The notes beneath the pieces are model-generated. The model searched no databases and was not told where the DNA came from. It saw nothing but the letters and a program-made list of their open reading frames with translations. Of a stretch of DNA of 64,000 nt, positions 44,914-54,355 are shown in pieces. Each line of letters opens with the position of its first letter. The first letter of the stretch is position 1. A program made the position numbers and the translations under genes. The DNA is taken from positions 38,934 through 102,933 of the forward strand of contig NZ_BDCJ01000021.1 in NCBI RefSeq assembly GCF_001613445.1, given 5' to 3'. Origin of the DNA: Nocardia grenadensis NBRC 108939 (GTDB taxonomy: Bacteria > Actinomycetota > Actinomycetes > Mycobacteriales > Mycobacteriaceae).

Positions 44914-45260
44914 CGGCAGCCAAGAAGGGGGAGCCGGTCCCCCGTCCCCCGAAGAAGACCGAGTACGAGATTCGCTTCGCTACCACCGATACCCCCAAGG
45001 GATGGAGGGACCTCGTCGCGACGATCCGCAACCCCTTGACGGATACCTGGGACTTCCGCACGAGGACTCCGCTGGCCACGACATCGACGAACTACCGGCT
45101 GAAGGGCGAGCTCGGCGTCATCGAGCGTGGCGGCGCAACCCACGAACGCTGGCAGCACAAGCCGACTGTGAAGGGCACTGCGCGCATCTGGTACTACGTC
45201 GACGACCGAACGGTGTTCCTGGAGCAGGTGCACACGAGCCATCCAAACCAGACAAAGTGA
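44910..45260 (+). CDS. RelE/ParE-superfamily toxin-like protein
   Basis: A 116-residue basic protein following the antitoxin. TPKGWRDLVATIRNPLTDTW, YRLKGELGVIERGG and the C-terminal GTARIWYYVDDRTVFLEQVH match the actinobacterial RelE-type toxins with ARIWY and LxxVH-like ends. Such toxins usually cleave mRNA on the ribosome. The GTG overlaps the antitoxin stop by four bases. Family assignment is by pattern, without a search. Confidence 0.8.
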   Translation: MTAAKKGEPVPRPPKKTEYEIRFATTDTPKGWRDLVATIRNPLTDTWDFRTRTPLATTSTNYRLKGELGVIERGGATHERWQHKPTVKGTARIWYYVDDRTVFLEQVHTSHPNQTK

Positions 45261-45572
45261 CGAAGTGATGCCGATCGTCATCCACCGGGGCGAACGCGAT
45301 GACTCTCGTGGGCGTGGCGCTCCCTGGCAAACGAACCATCGAGTTCACCGCGTGGGTGCCCAGACGCTACTGCCCCCGCCAGCCGACCCCGACTTGCCGA
45401 TTCCCTCGACGAGTGAAGTAGTAAATGGTAGAACCACTTGCCTTCGGCCTCTTGTGCTTCCTTCGCGAGCCGACACATCGGGCTTCAGGCGAACCACGGC
45501 GCCCCCAATAGTGGGACCGCCGACCAGGGGGTCACGCCCCCAGACGGGGCGGCGTAACCCTAATCGCCTTGT
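45261..45572. other. 312 bp gap with no recognised gene
   Basis: The stretch between the toxin gene and pdxS has lower GC than its surroundings and no frame with coding character. A minus-strand frame with KEAQEAEGKWFYHLL looks like a possible gene scrap. Nothing more can be supported. Confidence 0.4.
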
Positions 45573-46493
45573 TCACCAACCGCGTTCGGCCAGCCGGTGC
45601 GGCTGCGGGATCTCGTCGACATTGATCCCGACCATCGCCTCACCCAGTCCGCGCGACACCTTGGCGAGCACATCGGGGTCGTCGTAGAACGTGGTCGCTT
45701 TGACGATCGCGCTCGCGCGCTGCGCCGGGTTGCCGGACTTGAAGATGCCCGAACCGACGAAAACGCCCTCGGCGCCGAGCTGCATCATCATGGCCGCGTC
45801 GGCCGGGGTGGCGATACCGCCGGCGGTGAACAGCACGACGGGCAGTTTCCCGGTTTCGGCGATCTCCTTCACGAGTTCGTAGGGCGCCTGGAGTTCCTTG
45901 GCGGCGACGAACAGCTCATCGGTGGGGAGGGAGGTCAGCCGGGTGATCTCCTGCCGGATCTTGCGCATATGCGTGGTGGCGTTGGAGACATCACCGGTGC
46001 CTGCCTCGCCCTTGGAGCGAATCATGGCCGCACCCTCGGTGATCCGGCGCAACGCCTCACCGAGATTGGTGGCGCCGCAGACGAACGGCACCGTGAAATT
46101 CCACTTGTCGATGTGGTTGGCGTAGTCGGCGGGGGTGAGGACCTCGGATTCGTCGATGTAGTCGACACCGAGGCTCTGCAGTACCTGCGCCTCCACGAAA
46201 TGCCCGATCCGGGCCTTGGCCATCACCGGGATGGAGACCGCTTCGATGATCCCGTCGATCATGTCCGGATCGCTCATCCGGGACACTCCGCCCTGGGCGC
46301 GGATATCGGCCGGCACCCGTTCGAGCGCCATCACCGCGACCGCACCGGCATCCTCGGCGATCTTGGCCTGCTCCGGGGTGACGACGTCCATGATCACCCC
46401 GCCCTTGAGCATCTCGGCCATACCGCGCTTCACGCGGGCGGTACCGGCCTCGCGGGTCGCGTCGGGGGTCTGGGTGGTCTCGGGCGTGGTCAC
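45573..46493 (-). CDS. pdxS: pyridoxal 5'-phosphate synthase lyase subunit
   Basis: A 306-residue TIM-barrel enzyme that builds PLP from ribose 5-phosphate, glyceraldehyde 3-phosphate and ammonia from PdxT. VKRGMAEMLKGGVIMDVV, AVMALERVPADIR, ESEVLTPADY and LFTAGGIATPADAAMMM include the two active-site lysines (early MAKARIGH region and KIR region). The GTG at 46493 has AGGAGC 6 bp upstream. First in the mycobacterial order pdxS-tesB-pdxT, here split by the insert. Confidence 0.95.
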   Translation of the reverse strand: MTTPETTQTPDATREAGTARVKRGMAEMLKGGVIMDVVTPEQAKIAEDAGAVAVMALERVPADIRAQGGVSRMSDPDMIDGIIEAVSIPVMAKARIGHFVEAQVLQSLGVDYIDESEVLTPADYANHIDKWNFTVPFVCGATNLGEALRRITEGAAMIRSKGEAGTGDVSNATTHMRKIRQEITRLTSLPTDELFVAAKELQAPYELVKEIAETGKLPVVLFTAGGIATPADAAMMMQLGAEGVFVGSGIFKSGNPAQRASAIVKATTFYDDPDVLAKVSRGLGEAMVGINVDEIPQPHRLAERGW

Positions 46494-46646
46494 GGTAGCT
46501 CCTGTGTCTGTTGCCAGGTGGGGATCGTCGATGAACACCACGATTCTAGGTGGGGCGACGAAACGGCTTCATAGCCAGTTGGCGCAGACTGGACTGGCAA
46601 CCACCTGCGATTCATCACCGACCCCCGGCTACTGGACCGGAAAATG

Positions 46647-46683
46647 GCCCCGCCGGACCGGTGTGACACCGGCCCGGCGGGGC
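46647..46683. terminator. strong hairpin terminator
   Basis: Arms of 18 bases (gccccgccggaccggtgt and its complement) pair with one mismatch and almost no loop. It follows the small minus-strand gene at 46697 and precedes pdxS, so it probably ends the thrS-to-Nudix operon. Confidence 0.75.
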
Positions 46684-46696
46684 ACTGGGAACGAAC

Positions 46697-46789
46697 TCAG
46701 ATCGGATCGACCACCAGCAGCTTCGCCCAGTACTCGGCGGCGCCGGGACCCAGAATCGGCAACAGGTAATCGAACAGGATGTAGGACAC
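46697..46789 (-). CDS. possible 30-residue small protein at the end of the PIM operon
   Basis: A GTG-initiated frame with a strong ribosome binding site (GGAGGTG six bases upstream) and a stop just before the terminator hairpin. The product has a hydrophobic N-terminal half (SYILFDYLLPILGPG) and ends in EYWAKLLVVDPI. It is too short for standard gene finders and has no known relative that I recognise. Codon third positions are GC-rich. Confidence 0.5.
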   Translation of the reverse strand: MSYILFDYLLPILGPGAAEYWAKLLVVDPI

Positions 46790-46874
46790 GTCTTCACCTC
46801 CACACACCGAATCGACATATCCTCGGCGTGTCAAACCGTCTGCGACCCTATCACGACAGTGAGCCCGGTCATAT

Positions 46875-47927
46875 TCACCGGATGGAACGGACCTCCGGAT
46901 CGCCCGCGGCGTCGGCCGCGGCCGCGGCTTCCGCGAGCAACTCGTCCAACTGGTACGGATACACCATCTCACCTGCGGCGACCTGCTCCCGGATTTCGTC
47001 CGGGCCGCACCACCGGTTACCGGTGATGGAGCGTTGCTCGATAGAGGTGAGCTCCGCCGCGTCGGGTTCGAAGCGCGGCACCCGCAGTGCGAAGAACAGC
47101 TCCTCGGACCGGATCAGCTCGCCGTTGAACGGGAAAACCGCCACCCGCCGCCAGATCGGGCCGCGCAGGGCGGCCGGATCGGCGGTGAGCCCGGTCTCCT
47201 CGTACACTTCGCGCACCGCGGCTTCGCGCAGGCTCTCCCCCGGTTCCACGCCACCGCCGACGGTGAACCAGAACGACACCTCCGGGGCCAGTGGATCGTG
47301 CCCGCGCATGAGCAGGATCCGGTCCTGTTCGTCGAGCAGGGCCACCCGCGCCGAAACCCGCGTGGTGTCGACCTCGAGTCCGGTGGCGGCCGCGAGAGTG
47401 GCCCGTTCGGCGATCTCGAAGTAGGTCGGCGTAGGGGCGGTACCGCCGAGGTGCAGCCAGCGCACCGGGCGGCGGGTTCGCAGCGCCAGGGTGTCGCGTA
47501 CGGCATCGTTGTGGAAGCGGCGGGCGATGAGCACCCGGGCCTCGGCATCGGCCAGTTCGGCGACCTGCTGGGTCGGCAGCCGGGCGATATCGACGGCCGA
47601 CAGTGCGGCCGCCAGCTGGTTCTCCACGGTCTCCCGGTCGTCACGGCCGGTGCGTTCGGCGCGATCGGCCAGTGCGGTGAGCCGCCGGGCGAACTCGGCC
47701 GTATCGGGCTCCGGGCCCGCGTGTGATCCGGCCAGCGAAATCGCCACCGCCCGGGCCACCACGGCCCGGCGGGCCAGCGCCGCCTCCAGCGCGTGCCAGG
47801 CCAGATCGGTGCGCACATGCAGGCGGTCGAGCCGATTGGCGGTGGAATAGGCCCACACCCCGAGTGCGACCACGAGGGCGGCGACGAGCGCGAGAACGAG
47901 AACCGTGGTCGCGGAGAAAGTGATCAC
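46875..47927 (-). CDS. Nudix hydrolase with N-terminal membrane-anchored domain (Rv2609c-like)
   Basis: A 350-residue protein. One N-terminal helix (about 3-25) and a helical region (RLDRLHVRTDLAWHALEAAL) precede the Nudix domain. The Nudix box GGGVEPGESLREAAVREVYEE followed by TGL (about residues 219-242) is intact. The substrate is probably a nucleoside diphosphate linked to X; not determined. Its start overlaps the pimA stop. Confidence 0.92.
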   Translation of the reverse strand: MITFSATTVLVLALVAALVVALGVWAYSTANRLDRLHVRTDLAWHALEAALARRAVVARAVAISLAGSHAGPEPDTAEFARRLTALADRAERTGRDDRETVENQLAAALSAVDIARLPTQQVAELADAEARVLIARRFHNDAVRDTLALRTRRPVRWLHLGGTAPTPTYFEIAERATLAAATGLEVDTTRVSARVALLDEQDRILLMRGHDPLAPEVSFWFTVGGGVEPGESLREAAVREVYEETGLTADPAALRGPIWRRVAVFPFNGELIRSEELFFALRVPRFEPDAAELTSIEQRSITGNRWCGPDEIREQVAAGEMVYPYQLDELLAEAAAAADAAGDPEVRSIR

Positions 47928-49048
47928 CCGGCCACCCGCACCCGCAGATCGCCGACCACCACGGTTTCGTAGACCCGCAGGATCTGTTCGGCCACCACCG
48001 GCCAGTCGTAGGTGCCGACCACCTGTGTCGCGGTGCGCACCAGATCACCGCGCCGGGCCTCGTCGGTGAGCACCGTGTCCAGGGCGTCGGCCAGGGCCGC
48101 CGCATCACCGATCGGCACCAGCAGCCCGGCGGCGCCGTCGCGTAGTACCCGGCGGAAGGCATCCAGTTCGCTGGCCACCACGGCGGTTCCGGCGGCCATG
48201 GCCTCGATGAGGATGATCCCGAAACTCTCCCCGCCCAGATTCGGTGCCACGTAGACGTCGGCGCTGCGCATGGCCGAGGCCTTCTCCGCATCCGAGACCT
48301 GGCCCAGGAAGCGCAGGTGCCGGGCGAGCGGACCGGCCTCCCGGCGCAGCCGGTCCTCGTCGCCGCGACCGACGACCAGGACCTCCACCTCGGGATGACG
48401 TGCTACGAGGGCCGGTAGCGCCCCCAGTAGGATCTGCATCCCCTTACGCGGCTCGTCGTAGCGGCCGAGGAACAGGACGGTGCCGCCCCGCCGCGGATAG
48501 CCGGGCAGCCGCGGGGCACGGGCGAACGCCTGCACATCGACTCCGTTCGGGATCTCCACCGCGTCGGAACCGAGTGCCTCCACCTGCCAGCGGCGGGCCA
48601 GTTCCGAAACCGCGATCCGGCCGCTGATCTTCTCGTGATAAGGCCGCAGCACACCCTGGAATGTCGCCAGCACCAGGGATTTCGTCGTAGAGGTGTGGAA
48701 GGTGGCCACGATCGGCCCCTCGGCGATCTTCAGGGCCAGCATGGACAGACTGGGCGCATTGGGTTCGTGGATGTGCAATACATCGAACTCGTTGCTCTCG
48801 ATCCACCGGCGGATCCGGGTGTAGGCGGTCGGCCCGAAGGAGAGCCTCGCCACCGAGCCGTTGTAGGGGATCGCCACCGCGCGTCCGGCCGACACGACGA
48901 AATCGGGGAGCTCGGTCGTCTCCGCGGCGGGTGCCAGCACACTCACTTTGTGCCCGCGTTCCCGGAACACCTGCGCGAGCTCCACCACATGCGCCTGCAC
49001 GCCGCCCGGTACGTCGAACGAATAGGGACAGACCATGCCGATTCTCAT
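47924..49048 (-). CDS. pimA: phosphatidyl-myo-inositol alpha-mannosyltransferase
   Basis: A 374-residue GT4 glycosyltransferase that adds the first mannose of GDP-mannose to phosphatidylinositol on the inner face of the membrane. The start MRIGMVCPYSFDVPGGVQAH, the LHIHEPNAPS and the nucleotide-sugar site (PNLGGESFGIILIEAMAAGT) are typical. The ATG at 49048 overlaps the patA stop (ATGA). Part of the PIM operon. Confidence 0.96.
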   Translation of the reverse strand: MRIGMVCPYSFDVPGGVQAHVVELAQVFRERGHKVSVLAPAAETTELPDFVVSAGRAVAIPYNGSVARLSFGPTAYTRIRRWIESNEFDVLHIHEPNAPSLSMLALKIAEGPIVATFHTSTTKSLVLATFQGVLRPYHEKISGRIAVSELARRWQVEALGSDAVEIPNGVDVQAFARAPRLPGYPRRGGTVLFLGRYDEPRKGMQILLGALPALVARHPEVEVLVVGRGDEDRLRREAGPLARHLRFLGQVSDAEKASAMRSADVYVAPNLGGESFGIILIEAMAAGTAVVASELDAFRRVLRDGAAGLLVPIGDAAALADALDTVLTDEARRGDLVRTATQVVGTYDWPVVAEQILRVYETVVVGDLRVRVAG

Positions 49049-50016
49049 GGGGCGCGGTCTCCACCGGCGTCGATCGAATACGTCTCGCGCCGCGCCTGTT
49101 CGGCGTGGATACGGTCCAGCCGGGCCTCGGACAGATCCGTTTCCCACAGCGGCTGCAACATATGCCAGTCGGCCGGATGCTCGGCGATACCGGCGGCGAA
49201 ACAATCCGCCAGCGCCTGCGTCGCGGCCGCGACACCGTCCGTGACGTCCAGCGGTTCCCGGGTGCGGACGATCCAGCTCTCGCGGCCGCGGTCGTCCGCG
49301 GTGAAAGAGACGTGTACCGGCATGAGCGCGGCACCGGTTTCCACGGCGAGCGCGGCTGCCCCGGCCGGCATCCAGGTCCGTTCACCGAAGAAGGTGACCG
49401 GGACACCGCGACCGGTGAGGTCGCGCTCCCCCAACAGGCAGACGATCTTGTTGTCGCGCAACCGCTGCGCCAGCGCCGTGAACGGCGGCTGCTCGCCGCC
49501 GGTCAGCGGGAAGACCTCGAAGCCCAGACTCTCCCGGTAAGCGACGAACCGTTCGAACAGCGATTCCGGTTTCAGCCGTTCCATGACGGTGGTGAACGTG
49601 CCGTAGTTCTGCACCAGCCAGGTACCGGCCATATCCCAGTTGCCCGAATGCGGCAGCACGAACACCACCCCGCGACCGCGGGCCAGCGCGGCGTCCAGGT
49701 GCTCCCGGCCGATCACCGAGATCCGGCCCGATGCCACCAGTTCGGCGTGATCCATCGTCGGTAGCCGGAACGCCTCCCGCCAGTAGCGGGCGTAGGAACG
49801 CATACTCGCCCGCACGAGTTCGTCGGATACGGCTTCCGCGGGCGCCCCGACCACCCGGGCCAGGTTGCGGCGCAACTGGACCGGTCCGCCCTTGCGGGCC
49901 ACGAAATCCGCGCCCCGGTCGAACACGGTGCGCGCCGCCCGATCCGGGAGGGCGCGCACCAGCCGCCAGCCCGCGGCGTATCCGCGATCGCTCGCGCTCG
50001 CCCGCCACCCGCTCAC
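49045..50016 (-). CDS. patA: phosphatidylinositol mannoside acyltransferase (Rv2611c-like)
   Basis: A 323-residue acyltransferase that puts a fatty acid on the mannose of PIM. The HX4D motif is HSGNWD (VFVLPHSGNWDMAG). LLGERDLTGRGVPVTFFGE is the second conserved block of the LpxL/HtrB-like family. Start overlaps the pgsA stop. Confidence 0.94.
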   Translation of the reverse strand: MSGWRASASDRGYAAGWRLVRALPDRAARTVFDRGADFVARKGGPVQLRRNLARVVGAPAEAVSDELVRASMRSYARYWREAFRLPTMDHAELVASGRISVIGREHLDAALARGRGVVFVLPHSGNWDMAGTWLVQNYGTFTTVMERLKPESLFERFVAYRESLGFEVFPLTGGEQPPFTALAQRLRDNKIVCLLGERDLTGRGVPVTFFGERTWMPAGAAALAVETGAALMPVHVSFTADDRGRESWIVRTREPLDVTDGVAAATQALADCFAAGIAEHPADWHMLQPLWETDLSEARLDRIHAEQARRETYSIDAGGDRAP

Positions 50017-50678
50017 GACTGCTCCGTTCCCTTGTTCGCGCTACCCAGGATCTCGCGGGCGCCGGGCGAGTTGCGGACCGCCAGCACCCGCTGGCCCACC
50101 GTCACGATGCTGAGGACGGCCAGGATCCACATCGCCACATGCACGGCCCAGGTGAGCCATCCGATACCCCAGTACCCGCCGATACCGGTGAGCCCGGCCC
50201 CCACCAGCACGATCACCAGCCGGTCCGGGCGTTCGATCAGGCCGCCGTCGGCGGACAGCCCACTGGCCTCGGCCCGGGCCTTGGCATAGGAGATGACCTG
50301 CGAGGTCACCAGCACCACCAGTGTGGCCACGAACAGCGGTCTGCTCTGTTCCTGGTAGACCGCCCACCAGGCCAGCGAACCGAAGATGGCGCCGTCGGCG
50401 ACACGGTCGCAGGTCGCGTCGAGCACCGCCCCGTAGCGGGTCCCGCCGCCCCGGGCCCGGGCCATCGCACCGTCGAGCATGTCGAACATGACGAACAGCC
50501 AGATGAGTACGGTTCCCCAGAACAGATGCCCGGTGGGGTACAGCGTGACCGCGGCGGCGATCGAGGCGGCGGTACCGATAAGAGTGACCGCGTCCGGGGT
50601 GAGGCCGGTGCCGACCAGTGCCCTGCCCAACGGCGCGGTGGCCTTGGCGAAGGTCGCCCGGCCGAAGATGCTCAGCAC
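50013..50678 (-). CDS. pgsA: phosphatidylinositol phosphate synthase
   Basis: A 221-residue CDP-alcohol phosphatidyltransferase with several membrane helices. The motif DX2DGX2ARX8GX3DX3D is seen as DMLDGAMARARGGG then GAVLDATCD. It transfers inositol phosphate from a CDP-lipid, giving the phosphatidylinositol base of PIM. The order pgsA, patA, pimA is that of Rv2612c to Rv2610c. Confidence 0.95.
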   Translation of the reverse strand: MLSIFGRATFAKATAPLGRALVGTGLTPDAVTLIGTAASIAAAVTLYPTGHLFWGTVLIWLFVMFDMLDGAMARARGGGTRYGAVLDATCDRVADGAIFGSLAWWAVYQEQSRPLFVATLVVLVTSQVISYAKARAEASGLSADGGLIERPDRLVIVLVGAGLTGIGGYWGIGWLTWAVHVAMWILAVLSIVTVGQRVLAVRNSPGAREILGSANKGTEQS

Positions 50679-50756
50679 CTACCCCTCCTGCTCTGCCCGG
50701 TGGTTCACCCGCACCCGTCCGGCTCCGGCACGCGCACGTAGCGCGGCGTCGCTCAT

Positions 50757-51356
50757 CTACGCCTCCTCCCAGGCCGATGCGAGCAGCGCCCGGGTCTCGC
50801 GCAGCAGCTGCGGCATCACCTTCGCACCCCCGATCACGGTGATGAAGTTCGCGTCACCGCCCCAGCGCGGAACGATGTGCTGGTGCAGATGGTCGGCGAG
50901 CGAACCACCCGCGACACCGCCCAGGTTGAGACCCACATTGAACCCGTGCGGCCGGGACACCTTCTTCATCGTCCGGATGGCCCGCTGCGTGAACTCCATC
51001 AGTTCGGTGGATTCGGCGGCGGTGAGATCCTCCAGGTTCGCGACCCGGCGATAAGGCACCACCATCATGTGCCCCGGGTTGTAGGGGTACAGGTTCAGCA
51101 CCGCGTACACCTGCTCGCCGCGGGCGACGACCAGCCCGTCCTCGTCGGACATGGTGGGTATATCGGTGAACGGATGCCCGGTCGCGCCCTTGGGGGCCGT
51201 GGTGGCGGCCTCCGCGATATAGGACATGCGGTACGGCGTCCACAGCCGCTGCAACCGGTCCGGTTCGCCCGCACCGCGATCCACGATCTCGTCGGACTGC
51301 TCCCGGTCCGCGCCGGGCTCCTCGGTCAGCTCGTCCGGCACCGTGCGCTCACTCAT
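50757..51356 (-). CDS. HIT-family nucleotide phosphorylase/hydrolase (Rv2613c-like)
   Basis: A 199-residue HIT protein. The catalytic histidine triad is in HLHQHIVPRW. The N-terminal extension with LQRLWTPYRMSYI and the cysteine-free fold match Rv2613c-type diadenosine tetraphosphate phosphorylase; the exact reaction here is inferred. It lies 36 bp downstream of thrS. Confidence 0.92.
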   Translation of the reverse strand: MSERTVPDELTEEPGADREQSDEIVDRGAGEPDRLQRLWTPYRMSYIAEAATTAPKGATGHPFTDIPTMSDEDGLVVARGEQVYAVLNLYPYNPGHMMVVPYRRVANLEDLTAAESTELMEFTQRAIRTMKKVSRPHGFNVGLNLGGVAGGSLADHLHQHIVPRWGGDANFITVIGGAKVMPQLLRETRALLASAWEEA

Positions 51357-51392
51357 GCTCCATACCCTTTCCCCGCCCGGACGGACCCGGTG

Positions 51393-53465
51393 TCACGCGG
51401 GTGCACCGCCTTCGCTGTACACCAGGGCGCGAACCGTGTCCGCGGTGGGCGAGGAATTGTCGCGGCGGCGGATCCACTCCGCGACCACTCGCACCGCATC
51501 GTCCACCGGTACTCCGTTGACCTGGGTGCCGTCCCGGAACCGGAAGCTCACCGCGTCGGCCTCCACATCCCGCGCGCCGGCCAGCAGCATGAACGGCACC
51601 TTCTGCGCGGTGTGGTTGAAGATCTTCTTCTGCATCCGGTCGTCACCGCGATCGACCTCGGCCCGGACCCCGGCCGCGCGCAGCCGCGCCACCACCGCGT
51701 CCAGGTGCGGGATGAAGGTGTCGGCGACCGGGATACCGACGACCTGCACCGGCGCCAGCCAGGCCGGGAAGGCACCCGCGTAGTGCTCGGTGAGGACGCC
51801 GAAGAAGCGTTCGATCGAGCCGAACAGGGCCCGGTGGATCATTACCGGGCGCTTCTTGGTGCCGTCGGAGGCGGTGTACTCGAGCTCGAACAGGTCCGGT
51901 TCGAAGAAATCCAGCTGGATGGTCGACATCTGCCAGTTGCGGCCGAGCGCGTCGCGGGTCTGCACCGAGATCTTCGGACCGTAGAAGGCGGCGCCGCCCG
52001 GATCGGGCACCAATTCCAGGCCGGACGCCTCCCCCACCTGGCGCAGGGTCTCGGTGGCCTCGTCCCACAGTTCGTCGGCGCCGACGTATTTGTCCGGGTC
52101 CTTGGTGGACAGCTCCAGGTAGAAATCGTCGAGACCGTAGGCCTTCAGTAGATCGAGCACAAACCGCAGGGTGCCGGTCAGTTCCTCGACCACCTGTTCC
52201 TGGGTGCAGTAGAGATGCGCGTCGTCCTGGGTGAAACCGCGAGCCCGGGTCAGGCCGTGCACGACCCCGGACTTCTCGTACCGGTACACCGAACCAAATT
52301 CGAACAGCCGCAGTGGCAGTTCCCGGTAGGACCGGCCCCGGGACCGGTAGATCAGGTTGTGCATCGGGCAGTTCATCGGCTTGAGGTAGTAGTCCTGCCC
52401 CGGTTTGCGCACCGTGCCGTCATCGTTGAGTTCGGCATCGAGATGCATGGGCGGGTACATACCGTCGGCGTACCACTCCAGGTGCTTGGAGGTCTCGAAC
52501 AGATGCGCCTTGGTGATGTGCGGGGTGTTGACGAACTCGTAGCCCGCCGCCACATGCTGCGCGCGCGAGTAGTCCTCCATCTCCTTGCGGATGATGCCGC
52601 CCTTGGGATGGAACACCGGCAAACCCGAACCCAGTTCGTCCGGGAAGGAGAACAGGTCGAGTTCCAGGCCCAGTTTGCGGTGGTCGCGCTTCTCGGCCTC
52701 GGCGAGCATGTGCAGGTACTCGTCCTGCGCCTCGGCCGACTCCCAGGCGGTGCCGTAGATGCGCTGCAGGCCTTCCCGGTTCTGGTCCCCGCGCCAGTAC
52801 GCGGCCGAACTGCGGGTCAGTTTGAAGGCCGGGATGAACTTGGTGGTGGGGATGTGCGGACCGCGGCACAGATCACCCCACACCCGCTCACCGGTCCGCG
52901 GATCGAGATTGTCGTAGATGGTCAGCTCGTTACCGCCGACCTCCATGATCTCCGGATCGTCGATCCCCGATTTGTCGCCGATCAGTTCGAGTTTGAACGG
53001 TTCGGACGCCAGTTCGATCCGCGCCTGATCCACCTCGACCACGCGGCGGGAGAACCGCTGCGCGCCCTTGACGATCTTCTTCATCCGGGACTCCAGCTTG
53101 GCCAGATCCTCGGGGGTGAACGGACGCTCGACCCGGAAGTCGTAGTAGAAGCCGTCCTTGATCGGCGGACCGATGCCCAGCACGGCCTCGGGGAACTCCT
53201 GCTGCACCGCCTGGGCCAGCACATGGGCGGCCGAGTGGCGGATCACGCTGCGGCCGTCCTCGGTGTTCGCGGCGACCGCGGTGACTTCGGTATCGAGTTC
53301 CGGAACCCAGGAGAGGTCGCGCAGCTGTCCCGCGGCGTCGCGGACGACGACCACGGTATCGGGGCCCTTGGCCGGCAGGCCCGCCTCACGCACCGCGGCA
53401 CCCGCCGTCGTCCCGGCAGGCACCCGGACGAGGGTGGCTGGGCTGCGGGGGGCTGTGGTGGTCAC
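51393..53465 (-). CDS. thrS: threonyl-tRNA synthetase
   Basis: A 690-residue class II synthetase. The TGS-like start, the editing domain with HSAAHVLAQAVQ, the catalytic core with zinc-site motifs (FKLTRSSAAYWRGD, NCPMHNLIYRSRGRSYRELP) and the anticodon domain are in order. The GTG at 53465 has GAGGAG nine bases upstream. First gene of the operon leading through HIT, pgsA, patA, pimA and Nudix. Confidence 0.96.
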   Translation of the reverse strand: MTTTAPRSPATLVRVPAGTTAGAAVREAGLPAKGPDTVVVVRDAAGQLRDLSWVPELDTEVTAVAANTEDGRSVIRHSAAHVLAQAVQQEFPEAVLGIGPPIKDGFYYDFRVERPFTPEDLAKLESRMKKIVKGAQRFSRRVVEVDQARIELASEPFKLELIGDKSGIDDPEIMEVGGNELTIYDNLDPRTGERVWGDLCRGPHIPTTKFIPAFKLTRSSAAYWRGDQNREGLQRIYGTAWESAEAQDEYLHMLAEAEKRDHRKLGLELDLFSFPDELGSGLPVFHPKGGIIRKEMEDYSRAQHVAAGYEFVNTPHITKAHLFETSKHLEWYADGMYPPMHLDAELNDDGTVRKPGQDYYLKPMNCPMHNLIYRSRGRSYRELPLRLFEFGSVYRYEKSGVVHGLTRARGFTQDDAHLYCTQEQVVEELTGTLRFVLDLLKAYGLDDFYLELSTKDPDKYVGADELWDEATETLRQVGEASGLELVPDPGGAAFYGPKISVQTRDALGRNWQMSTIQLDFFEPDLFELEYTASDGTKKRPVMIHRALFGSIERFFGVLTEHYAGAFPAWLAPVQVVGIPVADTFIPHLDAVVARLRAAGVRAEVDRGDDRMQKKIFNHTAQKVPFMLLAGARDVEADAVSFRFRDGTQVNGVPVDDAVRVVAEWIRRRDNSSPTADTVRALVYSEGGAPA

Positions 53466-53701
53466 GGTGGCGCTCTCCTCGGGTATCTGTGGCCGGTTAC
53501 GGTTCGGCTCGTTCGGGCAACGGATCGCCCGCATCACTCCGGCTCGTTCCGGTTCGATGACGACTCGATCCGTCTGTCGGTGACCGGGCACAGCCCGGCC
53601 GCGACCATGCTATCGGCACAGCCGGGAACGCGTGTCGATGGACCGGGCGAGGTCGCTCGCCGTGCCCGCGCGTATGCCCGGCCGGTAACGGAACCGACGC
53701 C

Positions 53702-54355
53702 TCACCCTCGCCGCGCGTAATCCGCGAGGAGCGCTTCGCGTTCATGGGGGCGGCGCTTGGGGCAGCTCACACATTTCTCGCAACCCGGCGCCTCGTACAC
53801 CAGGCAGCAGGAGGCACGGCGGACGAAGGTGTGCCCGGCGACCTCGACGAAGCGGGGTTCGGGCAGTGCCGTGCCGATCGCCTCGGCCAGCCGCCGACCG
53901 ATCGGTGGCTGCCCGGCGTCGACGGCCCGGCCCGCCACCACATCGGTGACCACCGCCCACAGCGCCGGTTCCCGGACACCCGATACCGCGGTGAGGCGGC
54001 CGATCACCGTGGTGAGGGTCTCCCGCAGGGCCACCGCGATATCGGCCTCGGTGGCCTCGGCCCCGGGGCCGGCGCCATCCGGTACCGCGGTCCATCCGGC
54101 CTCGTCGATCCGGACCCTTTCGACCGTCCCGTCGGCGCGCAGAGTCAGCGCGAGCCGGTCCAGTGTGGGTGGCGGAAGCGGACGTCCCTGTGCCAGTGCC
54201 CGGACCACCTGTTCGACGAGCGCCGAGGCCGTCATACACCACCACAGCGTCGCGCTCACCCGCATCGAGTCGGTGCGCCAGGACGCGCCGAGATCCGCTA
54301 TTCGAGCCGCCAGCCACGATTCGTCGGTGAGTATCCGGCCGCTCACCGGCGTCAC
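53702..54355 (-). CDS. FhuF-like (2Fe-2S) ferric-siderophore reductase-like protein
   Basis: A 217-residue protein ending in ASCCLVYEAPGCEKCVSCPK, the CCX10CX2C-type [2Fe-2S] site of FhuF-family reductases that release iron from siderophores. The N-terminal part (LTDESWLAARIADLGASW, VSATLWWCMTASALVEQVV) matches the family. The GTG at 54355 overlaps the preceding gene's stop; a TTG further upstream is less likely. Confidence 0.85.
   Translation of the reverse strand: MTPVSGRILTDESWLAARIADLGASWRTDSMRVSATLWWCMTASALVEQVVRALAQGRPLPPPTLDRLALTLRADGTVERVRIDEAGWTAVPDGAGPGAEATEADIAVALRETLTTVIGRLTAVSGVREPALWAVVTDVVAGRAVDAGQPPIGRRLAEAIGTALPEPRFVEVAGHTFVRRASCCLVYEAPGCEKCVSCPKRRPHEREALLADYARRG

Noticed and set aside
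53466..53701. A T-box or other riboswitch before thrS
   Set aside because: No specifier stem or conserved T-box sequence was found in the 236 bp upstream.
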